Shown here: positions 15,469-24,629 of the stretch, piece after piece
How positions within the stretch are numbered: the first letter of the stretch is position 1
Layout of the letters: every line of letters begins with the position of its first letter
Source of the DNA: Fuerstiella sp.
GTDB lineage: Bacteria > Planctomycetota > Planctomycetia > Planctomycetales > Planctomycetaceae
Length of the DNA stretch: 38,960 bases
Direction: 5' to 3'
Assembly (NCBI GenBank): GCA_029941865.1
Contig: JAPYTO010000035.1
Location: forward strand, 1 to 38,960
The notes under the pieces: model-generated
Database searches by the model: none
What the model was told of the DNA's origin: nothing
What the model saw: the letters and a program-made list of their open reading frames with translations, nothing else
Position numbers and translations under genes: made by a program

Positions 15469-18174
15469 CTACATGACCAGTTGCTCCGGGTCCAGCTTAC
15501 GGCTTTCCAGAGCGGTCAGCGTGTCGTCGGTGCTGGCGGGATCCACGGCGCGGCAGGAATCCGTCAGTAGCGCGGCGAGTTCAGCAAGGTCGCTGCGCCA
15601 CGCCACCGGATCAATCTCCGGTGGTTCAATCTGAGCGAATTCGCCGCACAGCAGAATCATTCTGAGGCAATGGCGAAAGATGATGCCTTCCTGCTTCGTC
15701 AGATCGCGAGCTCGCACGTATTTGTTAAAGTCACCGCCAAACTGCAGCAGGTCGCCGATGCACCAGATCGATGTGGAGCGTGCGTCATGAATGTTCGGGA
15801 AATCACTACGGAACAGCATGTGCATTTTCTGAGCGAGTTCCAGCGGCGGAATTCTGCGGCCTGTGACTTCATCGCGATAGCCGGTGAGTTCCTCCTGAGT
15901 GGCAAGTCCACGCCGCAGCACTTCGCCGTCTGCGTACTCCGTGGTTAGCGGTCCGTGCGGCATCTTGTCAGGAAACGGAACGCGGACGGATTTGCCCACC
16001 GATCGCGGCATGTTGAGTGCTGCTTCCAGCAACTGCAAGCGCTCCTCATAGCTGGCCCTGTGCATGTGCTCGGCCAGAAAAATCGCGTAGACGGAATTAA
16101 TACTGCGAAACGCGAACAACATTTCCAGCTGGGGGGTCGCGATGGCATGCTGGGGCTCGTATTCGTCCAGCCGCATCTGTTGTTGATCCACGGCGGCAGG
16201 TTTCGACAACTGTTCACCCGCTCCGGGCTTCTTTGCAGCACTCGTGGATGCCGTTCCGCCGGACGACTTGGCCTCCTGGATCAGTTGACCAAGCAATCCC
16301 GGAGATGCTGCTGGAATTGAGTCATCGGCGTCTGCCTGGTCATCGTCAGCTTCAGGTGGCTCAGGCTGTTCCGACTGTGTATTGGCATTCGTCTCCGCCG
16401 CAGCGACGGTTGCCTCATCTTCGAAAACGCCGAGACCAAAGCCCGGATCCTCTTCGCTGATTTTCGACCCGAAATCGATCACGTCGCCCATGCCGTCATC
16501 GTGGATCGTCAGTCCCGAACCCCAGACAGACGTGGTCACGGAACGACCGTCCTGAACGTCATCGAGCGCCAACGCGACGCCTCCGCCGACGATGCGACTG
16601 CGAAACACGGGGGACTCGTCCGACGTTTCAGTCTCCGTCTGTCGATGCGGTGGCTTCGGGGACAACGTGATAAAACCACCGGCGTCGAGCGTGATCAGCA
16701 TTCGTTTGAGCGTTTTTTCCGCGTCTTCCTTTTCTTCTGTATCAAGCAGGCGACGGCGAATGGCATCCTGCAGCGAATACACAGAGCCGGACTTGCGAAT
16801 CAGAAACGCCAGCAGTCGCCACGGAAAACGGCCCCGACTGGCCAGCTTACCGGGCGCAGCCCCGCGCAGTGTTTCAAACTGTTTTTCAGTCCAGTACTGC
16901 TGCCCCGAGCGACGTTTGGGCATCTTCTTCTTGAGTTTTTTTTTGGCCCGCCGCAGCATCGGGTCTTTTGTATCTTCAGGGATCTGGTCGTATTTCTGCT
17001 GCCAGCGATGCAACTTCACGTCGTCTTCGTGGGCCACCGCAAAGACGTAGCCCTGATCGTCAAACTGCGGACGTCCCGCACGGCCGAACATCTGATGAGC
17101 GGAACTGGCGTCGATCAGTTTCATGGCTCGCGGTGGCCCTTTGATCAGCGACGTCATCACGACGGAACGGGCCGGTAGATTGATACCGGCGGCCAGCGTT
17201 TCGGTGCAGATGCAGACAGACAACAGCTTCTTCTGAAACAACGACTCGACGGCTCGGCGATATTTCGGCAGCAGACCGGCATGATGAATGCCCACGCCAC
17301 GGATCAGAATCTGTTTCAGCTTGCCGCCTGCCCCGAGGGACCAATCCATCTGGTCCAATTCGATCTGCAGCTGTTTCTGCTGACCGCTGGCCAACAGACG
17401 GCGTCCTTTCAGTTGCTCCGCGACGCTCCAGCATTCGCTGCGGTTGAAGCAAAAGACCAGCGCAGGTGTGTAGCGAGCTTCGTCGTCATCGCCATCGGCC
17501 ATGATCTCAAGTTGTTCAGACAGCAGTTCATCGATGACCCAGCGAAAGCTCAGCGGCACTCTGCGTTCATCACTTTGCAGCAATCGCAGCCGTCGGTTGT
17601 GTTGTTTGTTGAGCCACACGACGAATTCCGGTGCGTTGCCGACCGTAGCGCTGATTAACAGGACTCGCACCCGCTTCGGCAACATCCCCAGAGACAGTTC
17701 CCAGACAATGCCTCGCTCCGGATCGTTGAAGTTGTGGAATTCGTCCATCACAACGGCTGAAACGTTGTCAAAGGAAAACTCCTCCGGCGACAGCAGACGG
17801 TTCAACAGGATTTCGGCGACGACCACCAGGATCTGTGCGTCCGGGTTCACGCGACGGTTGCCTGTGACCAATCCCACGTCGTTCCGTGAGAACCCCCAGC
17901 GTTCGGCCGAATCCTGCAGATCGTGAAACTTCTGCTCCGTCAACGCAATCAGCGGAGTCGTGTAATAAGCCTGACGCCCGGTCATCAGTGCTTCGAACAA
18001 TGCCGTCTCAGCGATAACCGTCTTGCCAGTTCCCGTTGGAGCGCAAATGAGAATGCCGTCCTCGCCCTCAAACCATGCCAGGATCGCCTGTTCCTGAAAC
18101 GGATAGGGAGTCCACGGCAGTTGATCGAGGTAGCGAAGGGCGATTTCTTCGGGTGACGGTAGCTCCGACTCCAT
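15469..18174 (-). CDS. Large Ski2-like DEAD/DEAH-box helicase
   Basis: 901-aa superfamily 2 helicase. Motif I is APTGTGKT (45-52), motif II is DEFH (144-147, instead of DEVH), motif III is SAT (175-177). The second RecA domain shows 'TPALVFCFNRSECWSVAEQL', 'GVGIHHAGLLPKYRRAVE' and 'TETLAAGINLPARSVVM', ending in 'MFGRAGRPQFD'. This set, particularly HHAGLLP and GRAGR, is typical of Ski2/Mtr4-type RNA helicases. After about residue 500 comes a long C-terminal region with an acidic, Glu/Asp/Pro-rich linker (about 600-640) and an unrecognised helical domain. A GAGG motif lies 6 nt from the AGGA that abuts the ATG. A dispersed repeat ends 18 nt upstream. An RNA or DNA processing role is likely; the substrate is unknown. 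Confidence 0.9.
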   Translation of the reverse strand: MESELPSPEEIALRYLDQLPWTPYPFQEQAILAWFEGEDGILICAPTGTGKTVIAETALFEALMTGRQAYYTTPLIALTEQKFHDLQDSAERWGFSRNDVGLVTGNRRVNPDAQILVVVAEILLNRLLSPEEFSFDNVSAVVMDEFHNFNDPERGIVWELSLGMLPKRVRVLLISATVGNAPEFVVWLNKQHNRRLRLLQSDERRVPLSFRWVIDELLSEQLEIMADGDDDEARYTPALVFCFNRSECWSVAEQLKGRRLLASGQQKQLQIELDQMDWSLGAGGKLKQILIRGVGIHHAGLLPKYRRAVESLFQKKLLSVCICTETLAAGINLPARSVVMTSLIKGPPRAMKLIDASSAHQMFGRAGRPQFDDQGYVFAVAHEDDVKLHRWQQKYDQIPEDTKDPMLRRAKKKLKKKMPKRRSGQQYWTEKQFETLRGAAPGKLASRGRFPWRLLAFLIRKSGSVYSLQDAIRRRLLDTEEKEDAEKTLKRMLITLDAGGFITLSPKPPHRQTETETSDESPVFRSRIVGGGVALALDDVQDGRSVTTSVWGSGLTIHDDGMGDVIDFGSKISEEDPGFGLGVFEDEATVAAAETNANTQSEQPEPPEADDDQADADDSIPAASPGLLGQLIQEAKSSGGTASTSAAKKPGAGEQLSKPAAVDQQQMRLDEYEPQHAIATPQLEMLFAFRSINSVYAIFLAEHMHRASYEERLQLLEAALNMPRSVGKSVRVPFPDKMPHGPLTTEYADGEVLRRGLATQEELTGYRDEVTGRRIPPLELAQKMHMLFRSDFPNIHDARSTSIWCIGDLLQFGGDFNKYVRARDLTKQEGIIFRHCLRMILLCGEFAQIEPPEIDPVAWRSDLAELAALLTDSCRAVDPASTDDTLTALESRKLDPEQLVM

Positions 18175-19181
18175 TCCTGTCCTCGGTGAATACTACAGCG
18201 AATTTCGCTGACTCGTGTCCGCGGTTGACGTGTTTCAATAGCAGAACGGCTGCCCCCACGAGCCAGCACCGGTTCCGTCAATTTGTAAACTGCTCTTCTA
18301 GATAACTGCTAATGGGCCGACAGAGTGTTTTCGAAGTTCACGTGTCCCTTCGCATCGTGGTCCCGGGATACGTTTGTCGGCCGAACCGCGTGGAAGAAGC
18401 CGACCGTTGCCGGCAACCGTTGGGTTGTACGTGTTCTCTTCATTTGGCTGTGTCCGATCACTGTCACGAGACATCGGAGGCTACAAACCGTGAGCGGTCC
18501 GTCAATGGAATCCTTCCTTTTTGTGGGATGGGCACTACTGACTGTCCCGGACCTGATGACTTTGAAGACCGCGTGTCCATCATTAGCGATCCTTGTGCGG
18601 GTTGTCATCCAGGTCGCGCCGATGTCGGGGGCCAGGAATGACAGGCAACCAACGGCTACACGGATAGGATCGGTTAACCGGGGGAATTACACCGTGCAAA
18701 TTGAGAAAACCTGTCCCTGGAAGTGCTTTCTGAGAATTGCGGCTTGGCGAAGTTGCTCCCCTTGGGTAGACTGCTCGGCAGACGTTCCTTTTTCTTTAGA
18801 GAAGGCGTCGTCAAAGTGGTCGGATCCAAGCGAGTTACGTTATTCGTGAAAATGAATAGCGTTTTCCGGCCAAACGGGGTTTTCTGACAGAGGTGGATCC
18901 TCCTGCAGCCCCGTGCTATCTGCGTCGCTATGTTCGCCGCAAATTTTGCTGCACTCCATCGGTTAAGTGGACCGCTCTGGAAAGCCGCCAGCGTCTTAAG
19001 GACGCACTGAATTCCGTGACTTTCTTGTTTGTCCGGAATGTCTGTTAACGCGGCGTTTGCATGCCATGTCGGCTCCAGCCTGTGTGCTGTTGTCCCGCGA
19101 TCTATTGGGCAGAAACCCAAAGAGACGTAGGACGATCCGATCGACTTTCGCACATCACTCCTGATCCATTAAGGAACACCA
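18175..19181. other. 1-kb gene-free region between divergent helicase genes
   Basis: Apart from repeat copy C, I see no credible gene. Frames up to 174 codons exist on both strands but have no family features, atypical composition and mutual overlap. A short hairpin TTGGG/CCCAA (19105-19120) lies about 60 nt before the TTG of the DEAD-box gene. Both flanking genes point away, so promoters for both must be here, perhaps with a long leader for the cold-shock-type helicase; no clear -35/-10 pair was found. Confidence 0.7.
18193..18270 (-). repeat. Dispersed intergenic repeat, copy C (before the helicase gene)
   Basis: The first 32 bases (18193-18224) match copy A at 5083 with three differences; the rest is more diverged but keeps CCCACGAGCC near the end. 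It stops 18 nt before the helicase start codon, exactly as copy A does before flgK. The gene-proximal palindrome here is CAGCGAAATTCGCTG, fully self-complementary apart from its centre. Confidence 0.65.
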
Positions 19182-20516
19182 TTGAAGACATTTGAAGAAC
19201 TCCAGTTAATCGCTCCATTGCAGCGTGCGTTGACTGACGAGAAGTATGAAATTCCAACCCCCATTCAGGCGCAGACGGTCCCCGCTGCACTGCAGGGGCG
19301 TGACATCCTGGGCTGTGCTCAGACGGGCACCGGCAAAACAGCTGCATTCGCATTGCCCATTCTTAACCAATTGGGAAAGCAAAACCTGAAGGCGCAACCC
19401 AATCGGCCTTTGGTACTGGTGTTGGCTCCCACGCGAGAGTTGGCGATTCAGATTGAAGAAAGCTTTGCCACATACGGCAGGCACCTGCGACTTCGCCAGG
19501 TTTTGGTTTATGGCGGCGTAAAGCAGGGGAACCAGGTGCGGGCTCTGAAACGGGGAGCCCACATCCTCGTCGCCACACCCGGCCGATTGATTGACCTGAT
19601 GAATCAGGGGCACATCACGCTGGATCAGCTGGAAGTTTTTGTTCTGGATGAAGCGGACCGGATGCTCGACATGGGCTTTCTGCCGGATTTGAGGCGGATT
19701 ATCAGCCATCTGCCGGATGAACGACAATCGTTGTTCTTTTCGGCCACAATGCCGCCGAAAATCACTCAGCTGTCTAAGCGACTGCTGCGAACTCCCGTCA
19801 GCGTCAATGTGACTCCGAAAACAACGAGCGTCGAACGCATCGAACAGAAGATCATGTTTGTCGAGCGCACCGGAAAGCAGTCGCTGTTGCGACAGATCCT
19901 GACTGCCGGCGACGTCGATCGTGCAATCGTGTTTACGAAGACGAAGCGGGGTGCCAACGTGGTGGCTGAGAAACTGGAACGCAGCGGAATCAAAGCCCTC
20001 GCCATTCATGGTAACAAATCCCAAAACGCCCGGCAACGTGCTTTGGAAGCGTTTCGACAGAACCAGATACAGGTGCTCGTGGCCACGGACGTCGCAGCTC
20101 GAGGGATCGACATCGATGGCATCACACATGTGATCAATTTTGATCTTCCCATCGAACCAGAAGCGTATGTTCACCGCATTGGCCGCACCGGCCGAGCCGG
20201 TGCGGAAGGGATTGCGTTGTCATTCTGCAGTGCCACCGAAGGCAGCGAACTGCATGCGATTGAGCGATTGATCGGCCAGAAAATTCCGCTCGCCGAGGGG
20301 CAAATTCAGCCGCAATGGCGACCGGAACAGAAAGGTCGTTCGTCATCCGGCCGACGCAATGGGCATTCACAGAACGGTACATCGCAGGGGGCTGGCTCGC
20401 AGCGGTTCCCACGTCGTCGTTCGTCCGGCATGATCGGCGCAGCCGACAAGGCAAAGCCGAAAAGGCGACGACGTAACGGACAACAAACCCGGCAGCACGT
20501 CAGACAGACCGACTGA
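19182..20516 (+). CDS. rhlE: DEAD-box RNA helicase, RhlE-like
   Basis: 444-aa ATP-dependent RNA helicase. The canonical motifs occur in order: Q-motif region 'YEIPTPIQAQ' (22-31), motif I AQTGTGKT (46-53), Ia PTRELAIQ, Ib ATPGRLID, II DEAD (156-159), III SAT, then 'VFTKTKRGANVVAE', 'VLVATDVAARGID' and VI HRIGRTGRAG. The tail after about residue 375 is basic and Gly/Ser/Gln/Arg-rich, as in RhlE proteins acting on ribosome precursors or the degradosome. The start is TTG at 19182: AAGGA lies 6 nt upstream and no in-frame ATG occurs in the conserved N-terminus. The next two genes encode a small basic protein and a cold-shock protein, suggesting a cold-adaptation group. Confidence 0.93.
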   Translation: MKTFEELQLIAPLQRALTDEKYEIPTPIQAQTVPAALQGRDILGCAQTGTGKTAAFALPILNQLGKQNLKAQPNRPLVLVLAPTRELAIQIEESFATYGRHLRLRQVLVYGGVKQGNQVRALKRGAHILVATPGRLIDLMNQGHITLDQLEVFVLDEADRMLDMGFLPDLRRIISHLPDERQSLFFSATMPPKITQLSKRLLRTPVSVNVTPKTTSVERIEQKIMFVERTGKQSLLRQILTAGDVDRAIVFTKTKRGANVVAEKLERSGIKALAIHGNKSQNARQRALEAFRQNQIQVLVATDVAARGIDIDGITHVINFDLPIEPEAYVHRIGRTGRAGAEGIALSFCSATEGSELHAIERLIGQKIPLAEGQIQPQWRPEQKGRSSSGRRNGHSQNGTSQGAGSQRFPRRRSSGMIGAADKAKPKRRRRNGQQTRQHVRQTD

Positions 20517-20595
20517 CGGACTATTCAAACGATACTTTTGCGGTTAGAAATAACGTCACAAGAACCGATTTCTCGATAATTGAAGGAGAGAAACC

Positions 20596-20763
20596 ATCGC
20601 ACAAAATCAAAATACCTACGAAAAACGTAAACGAGAGATGGATAAGAAGGCGAAGGCGGAAGCCAAGCGGGCTCGCCGCACGCAGAGGAAACAGGGCATC
20701 GACACGAGCACTGGACCGCAATCCTTGATTGCAGAAGCGAATTTACGCAACTCAGCAAATTGA
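20596..20763 (+). CDS. Small basic conserved-type protein, apparent ATC start
   Basis: 55 aa. Residues about 8-32 are a highly charged helix (TYEKRKREMDKKAKAEAKRARR), then a short polar tail ending 'LIAEANLRNSAN'. I have the impression of similar short Lys/Arg-rich proteins starting 'QNTYEKR.RE' in other bacteria, but no function is known to me. A strong AAGGAG (20583-20588) lies 7 nt before ATC at 20596. An in-frame TGA at 20581 rules out an earlier start, and the first ATG (20638) would remove the Tyr-Glu-Lys motif and has no properly spaced ribosome site. So either ATC is used for initiation or one base differs from ATG. It lies between rhlE and csp; nucleic-acid binding is inferred from charge only. 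Confidence 0.65.
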   Translation: MAQNQNTYEKRKREMDKKAKAEAKRARRTQRKQGIDTSTGPQSLIAEANLRNSAN

Positions 20764-20765
20764 CA

Positions 20766-20786
20766 TGTCGCACCGGCTGTGCGACA
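20766..20786 (+). terminator. Perfect 8-bp hairpin after the small basic gene
   Basis: TGTCGCAC (20766-20773), loop CGGCT, GTGCGACA (20779-20786), starting 3 nt after the stop codon. No U-run follows, so it may be an attenuator or 3'-end stabiliser rather than an intrinsic terminator. A second stem, GTGCGCGAAAC/GTTTCTCGCAC (20815-20836, one mismatch), lies between it and the cold-shock gene and could form part of that gene's leader. Confidence 0.4.
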
Positions 20787-20876
20787 ACACGGAATAATCC
20801 CAGGGTGGTCGCCGGTGCGCGAAACGTTTCTCGCACAAGTGGCTGCCAACATTTTTGAGAGTATTGGGTTAGAGAC

Positions 20877-21074
20877 ATGGCAGAAGGGACGATCAAACGA
20901 GTCATGGACAAGGGGTTTGGTTTCATCGAAGATGGAACAGGAAAGGACATGTTCTTTCACAGCTCTGCGCTTGAAGACTCACGATTTGAGGAACTCCGCG
21001 AGGGACAGCAGGTATCGTATAACATCGGACAGGGACCAAAGGGCCCACGCGCCGAGAACGTACGAGTGATCTGA
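20877..21074 (+). CDS. Cold-shock domain protein
   Basis: 65-aa CspA-family RNA chaperone. RNP1 is KGFGFIED (12-19) and RNP2 is DMFFHSSAL (24-32), followed by 'GQQVSYNIGQGPKGPRAENVRVI', the standard end of the fold. Length and motif spacing match the family (65-70 aa). The leader from the previous gene is 113 nt and contains two stems, in keeping with the structured leaders often seen before csp genes. No strong Shine-Dalgarno is visible. It follows rhlE and the small basic gene on the same strand. Confidence 0.95.
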   Translation: MAEGTIKRVMDKGFGFIEDGTGKDMFFHSSALEDSRFEELREGQQVSYNIGQGPKGPRAENVRVI

Positions 21075-21863
21075 GAACGAAACAAACGGCGGTCGAACTT
21101 GATCGGGTTTCGCTGCGCGAATTCAAGCGCTGAGGGTCTCTACTTTCCTCGGCGTGTGGTCTATGCGCCGCCGAAAGTGTCGTCTGGCGGCGGCATTTGA
21201 TCGACGTCCGGCATCAGACGGCGCCTACCGTTGCGAGTTGAACGAAGTTGTTTGGGCCGGGCTACGTGCTTTCGCCACTTCTCGGCTAACCGGATTTGCG
21301 GGTAATGCCACAGCCTACATGCTGTGTTGCTCAGAAGCCGCGTCGATCATTGCGGGTGGAATCAGAATTCTCCGCTGCCGATCGAACGCGGCACCTGTCC
21401 GATTTCGGCTCCGGAATGCGGCGTTTGTCTCAGCGACGGGATTCACAGCCGAGCACGGTGGTTTTCCGGGCGCGGATTGATTGTTCCGGCCATAAACCCT
21501 TACAATCCCTCGTCTTGGGGCAAGTTGCGGCGGGGGGGGGTACGTGACCCGATTCCATCGGTGACGTCAGCGTCCGATGACCGAGTGGGATTGCGGTATG
21601 AATCTCCCTCAACGGATTTTCTGAGTCGAGTGTTTAGAATGTCGGCCCAAATCACGACATAAGCACTATTTACGACGAGAGTGCCAGGTCGCTTCGGCGG
21701 TGAACTATTGTATTCGTCCTTCAGAGTCCCGAGATGAGCAACGTTGGTTGTCGCGGATTCATGGGCGATGCGACTCTTTCGGATGGCATATCGATCTGAA
21801 CAGGCGTCGTGAAGTGAAATGATCAGCGGGCCGCATTTTGCGGTCCAGAATGCGGGGAAACAA
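21075..21863. other. 789-bp gene-free region upstream of aceE
   Basis: No supported gene: frames up to 112 codons show no family features. It includes a G9 run (21532-21540) and a candidate promoter at 21477-21506. It must carry the promoter of the PDH operon. Confidence 0.7.
21477..21506 (+). promoter_or_regulatory. Candidate housekeeping promoter for the PDH operon
   Basis: TTGATT (21477-21482), 18-nt spacer, TACAAT (21501-21506), resembling TTGACA/TATAAT at 4 of 6 and 5 of 6 bases. A leader of about 350 nt to aceE would result. Matches of this quality occur by chance. Confidence 0.25.
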
Positions 21864-24566
21864 ATGGCTGACCAGGCTGTGGCGGAGATGGTTTCGGGAA
21901 TTGCTCCCGATGAGTTGAACGAATGGTTGGATTCGCTGGAGGACGTCCTTCAGCGCTACGGCCCGGAACGCCTGGGCGAACTGCTCATCCATCTGCAGGA
22001 GCGTGCCTACCAGCGCGGTGTCCATCTGCCGTTCACCGCCAACACTCCGTACATCAATACGATCCACCATTCGGATCAGGTTCGCTTTCCCGGTGATTTG
22101 GCGCTGGAACGCCGTATCAAGAGTATCGTCCGCTGGAACGCGATGGCGATGGTCGTGCGAGGGAACAAGAACTTCGACGGCATCGGTGGCCATATTTCGA
22201 CGTTCGCATCGGCGGCGACGCTGTACGAAGTAGCGCAGAACCATTTCTTTCACGGTCGCACCAAAAACCACACCGGCGATATGGTGTATTTTCAGGGGCA
22301 CGCCTCGCCGGGCATGTATGCACGCGCCTACGTGGAAGGCCGACTGAACGAATCGCACCTGGAGAACTTCCGCCGCGAACTGCCTGCGGGTATAGGACTA
22401 TCCAGTTATCCTCATCCCTGGTTGATGCCGGACTTCTGGCAGTTTCCCACGGTATCGATGGGGCTCGGCCCGATTTGTTCCATCTATCACGCTCGGTTTC
22501 TGCGATACATGGAACACCGAGGCCTGCTGGACACGTCGAAGTCGCGGGTGTGGGCCTTCCTGGGCGACGGCGAATGTGATGAACCGGAAAGCCTTGGTGC
22601 GCTGACGTTGGCTTCTCGAGAGAAGCTGGACAATCTGACGTGGGTGATCAACTGCAATCTGCAGCGTCTGGACGGCCCTGTTCGTGGCAACGGCAAGATC
22701 ATCCAGGAACTGGAAGCGGCATTTCGCGGCGCCGGCTGGAACGTCATCAAGGTGATCTGGGGTGGCGACTGGGATCCGCTGCTGAATGCGGACGAAGACG
22801 GAAAACTGGTCAAACGCATGGGCGAAGTGGTGGACGGGCAGTATCAGAAGTACACCGTTGAATCGGGCGAATACATTCGCAACCACTTCTTCGGAGCCGA
22901 TCCGGACGTGCTGAAAATGGTTGAGCACCTGTCGGACGAAATGATGCAGAAGATTCGTCGAGGTGGTCACGACCCGGAGAAGGTCTACACCGCCTATCAC
23001 GCGGCCGTGAATCACAAGGGGGCTCCGACGGTGATCCTGGCGAAGACCGTGAAGGGTTATGGGCTGGGAGAAGCAGGCGAAGGTCGCAACATCGCCCATA
23101 ACACAAAGAAGATCAACGAAGAGGAACTGCGGAACTTTCGCACCAAGTTCGCCATTCCCATCAGTGACGAAGACATCGACAAGCTGCCATTCTACAAGCC
23201 GGCAGAAGACAGCCCGGAAATGGTTTACCTGCGACAGCAGCGCGAGGCTTTGGGTGGATTCGTGCCCGAACGCAAGCCCACCGACGAGCGGCTGGATGTT
23301 CCGGCACTGGACGACAAAATCTTTCAGAAACAGGGACTGCTTCCGGGCAGCGATGGAGATGCCGGCTCAACCACCGGAGCGTTGGGACAAATTCTGCGGG
23401 GCCTGGTGCGGCATACGGGCTGCGGCGAACGACTGGTGCCCATCATACCCGACGAAGCCAGAACCTTCGGTATGGAGGACCTGTTTAAGCAGGTGGGGAT
23501 CTATTCCAGCAAGGGACAGCTGTACGAACCCGTCGACCGCAGCACGATGCAGTATTACAAAGAGGCCAAAGACGGTCAGCTGCTGGAAGAAGGGATCAAC
23601 GAAGCCGGGGCCATGAGTTCGTTTATCGCAGCCGGGGCTTCGTATGCGAATCTCGGCACGAACATGATTCCGTTTTACGTCTACTATTCGATGTTCGGCT
23701 TTCAGCGAGTCGGCGATCTGATCTGGTGCGCGGCGGACACTCGCTGCAAAGGATTTCTGTGTGGGGGCACGTCGGGGCGGACCACATTAAACGGTGAAGG
23801 TCTGCAGCACGAAGACGGACACAGTCAGCTAATGGCGACGACCGTTCCAACACTGCGAGCGTATGATCCGGCGTGGGGTTACGAGTTGGCTGTGATTGTG
23901 CAGGAAGGTCTGCGTCGAATGTACGCAGATGGCGAAGAAATCTTCTACTACCTGAGCGTCTACAATGAAAACTACCCGCAACCTGCCATGCCCGAAATCG
24001 ACGGAATTACGGACGGCATTATCAAGGGCATGTATCATTACAGCAGCACGGACAGCGGCGAGGGACAGGAACATCGTCCTCAGCTGATGGGCAGTGGCCC
24101 GATTCTTCGCAGTGCACTGACAGCTCAGCAGATCCTGAAAGACAAGTACGACATCGGGTCGGACGTCTGGAGCGTCACCAGTTACAGTGAGTTGCGGCGG
24201 GATGCGATGGCGTGTCAGCACTGGAACGATCTGCATCCAGCCGAAGCACGTCAGGCCAGCTATCTTGAGTCTCTTCTGAACGACGTCACCGGGCCGTTCA
24301 TTTCGACCAGTGACAACGTGCGGCTGGTGGCCGACCAGATTCGCGAATGGATTCCTGGCGAGTACATTGTTCTGGGCACGGACGGATTTGGTCGCAGTGA
24401 GACTCGTGACGAGCTGCGACGGCACTTCCGCATCGACGGAGAATCGACCGCATTTGCGGCACTGCAGGGAATGGCTCGCGTGGGGGCTTTCGACGTGGCC
24501 AACCTTCCGGAAGCACTCAAACAACTGGGAATTGACTCAGAAGCGGTGTTCCCGATTGACGCCTAA
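21864..24566 (+). CDS. aceE: Pyruvate dehydrogenase E1 component, homodimeric type
   Basis: Thiamine-diphosphate-dependent decarboxylation of pyruvate and reductive acetylation of E2. About 900 aa, as in the AceE family (about 885-930). Family blocks: 'LHLPFTANTPYINTI'-like start region, 'GDLALERRIKSIVRWNAMAMV', 'NKNFDGIGGHISTFASAATLYEV', 'GDMVYFQGHASPGMYARA', and the ThDP site 'FLGDGECDEPESLGAL' with its downstream Asn region. The C-terminal half includes 'IPDEARTFGMEDLFKQVGIYSS' and 'GTSGRTTLNGEGLQHEDGHS'. An ATG at 21819 is in frame; the one at 21864 is preferred because it has GGGG 6 nt upstream and yields the usual short N-terminus. First gene of an E1-E2-E3 cluster. Confidence 0.95.
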   Translation: MADQAVAEMVSGIAPDELNEWLDSLEDVLQRYGPERLGELLIHLQERAYQRGVHLPFTANTPYINTIHHSDQVRFPGDLALERRIKSIVRWNAMAMVVRGNKNFDGIGGHISTFASAATLYEVAQNHFFHGRTKNHTGDMVYFQGHASPGMYARAYVEGRLNESHLENFRRELPAGIGLSSYPHPWLMPDFWQFPTVSMGLGPICSIYHARFLRYMEHRGLLDTSKSRVWAFLGDGECDEPESLGALTLASREKLDNLTWVINCNLQRLDGPVRGNGKIIQELEAAFRGAGWNVIKVIWGGDWDPLLNADEDGKLVKRMGEVVDGQYQKYTVESGEYIRNHFFGADPDVLKMVEHLSDEMMQKIRRGGHDPEKVYTAYHAAVNHKGAPTVILAKTVKGYGLGEAGEGRNIAHNTKKINEEELRNFRTKFAIPISDEDIDKLPFYKPAEDSPEMVYLRQQREALGGFVPERKPTDERLDVPALDDKIFQKQGLLPGSDGDAGSTTGALGQILRGLVRHTGCGERLVPIIPDEARTFGMEDLFKQVGIYSSKGQLYEPVDRSTMQYYKEAKDGQLLEEGINEAGAMSSFIAAGASYANLGTNMIPFYVYYSMFGFQRVGDLIWCAADTRCKGFLCGGTSGRTTLNGEGLQHEDGHSQLMATTVPTLRAYDPAWGYELAVIVQEGLRRMYADGEEIFYYLSVYNENYPQPAMPEIDGITDGIIKGMYHYSSTDSGEGQEHRPQLMGSGPILRSALTAQQILKDKYDIGSDVWSVTSYSELRRDAMACQHWNDLHPAEARQASYLESLLNDVTGPFISTSDNVRLVADQIREWIPGEYIVLGTDGFGRSETRDELRRHFRIDGESTAFAALQGMARVGAFDVANLPEALKQLGIDSEAVFPIDA

Positions 24567-24629
24567 GAAGAGTCTGTCGTTTGACTCGTGGTCGCAGGCG
24601 ATGGGTTAAACTAAAACGAATGATTTTGA

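Noticed and set aside
18325..18849. 174-codon plus-strand frame in the 1-kb gap before rhlE
   Set aside because: No domain, Trp/Cys-rich composition, overlapped by frames on the other strand, no ribosome site.
19206..20174. 322-codon minus-strand frame inside the DEAD-box helicase gene
   Set aside because: Antisense to an unambiguous helicase; His/Gln-rich composition typical of a reverse-frame shadow.
21532..21540. G9 homopolymer as a phase-variation tract
   Set aside because: It lies in non-coding DNA about 320 bp from aceE with no gene or promoter box around it; could also be a sequencing length error.
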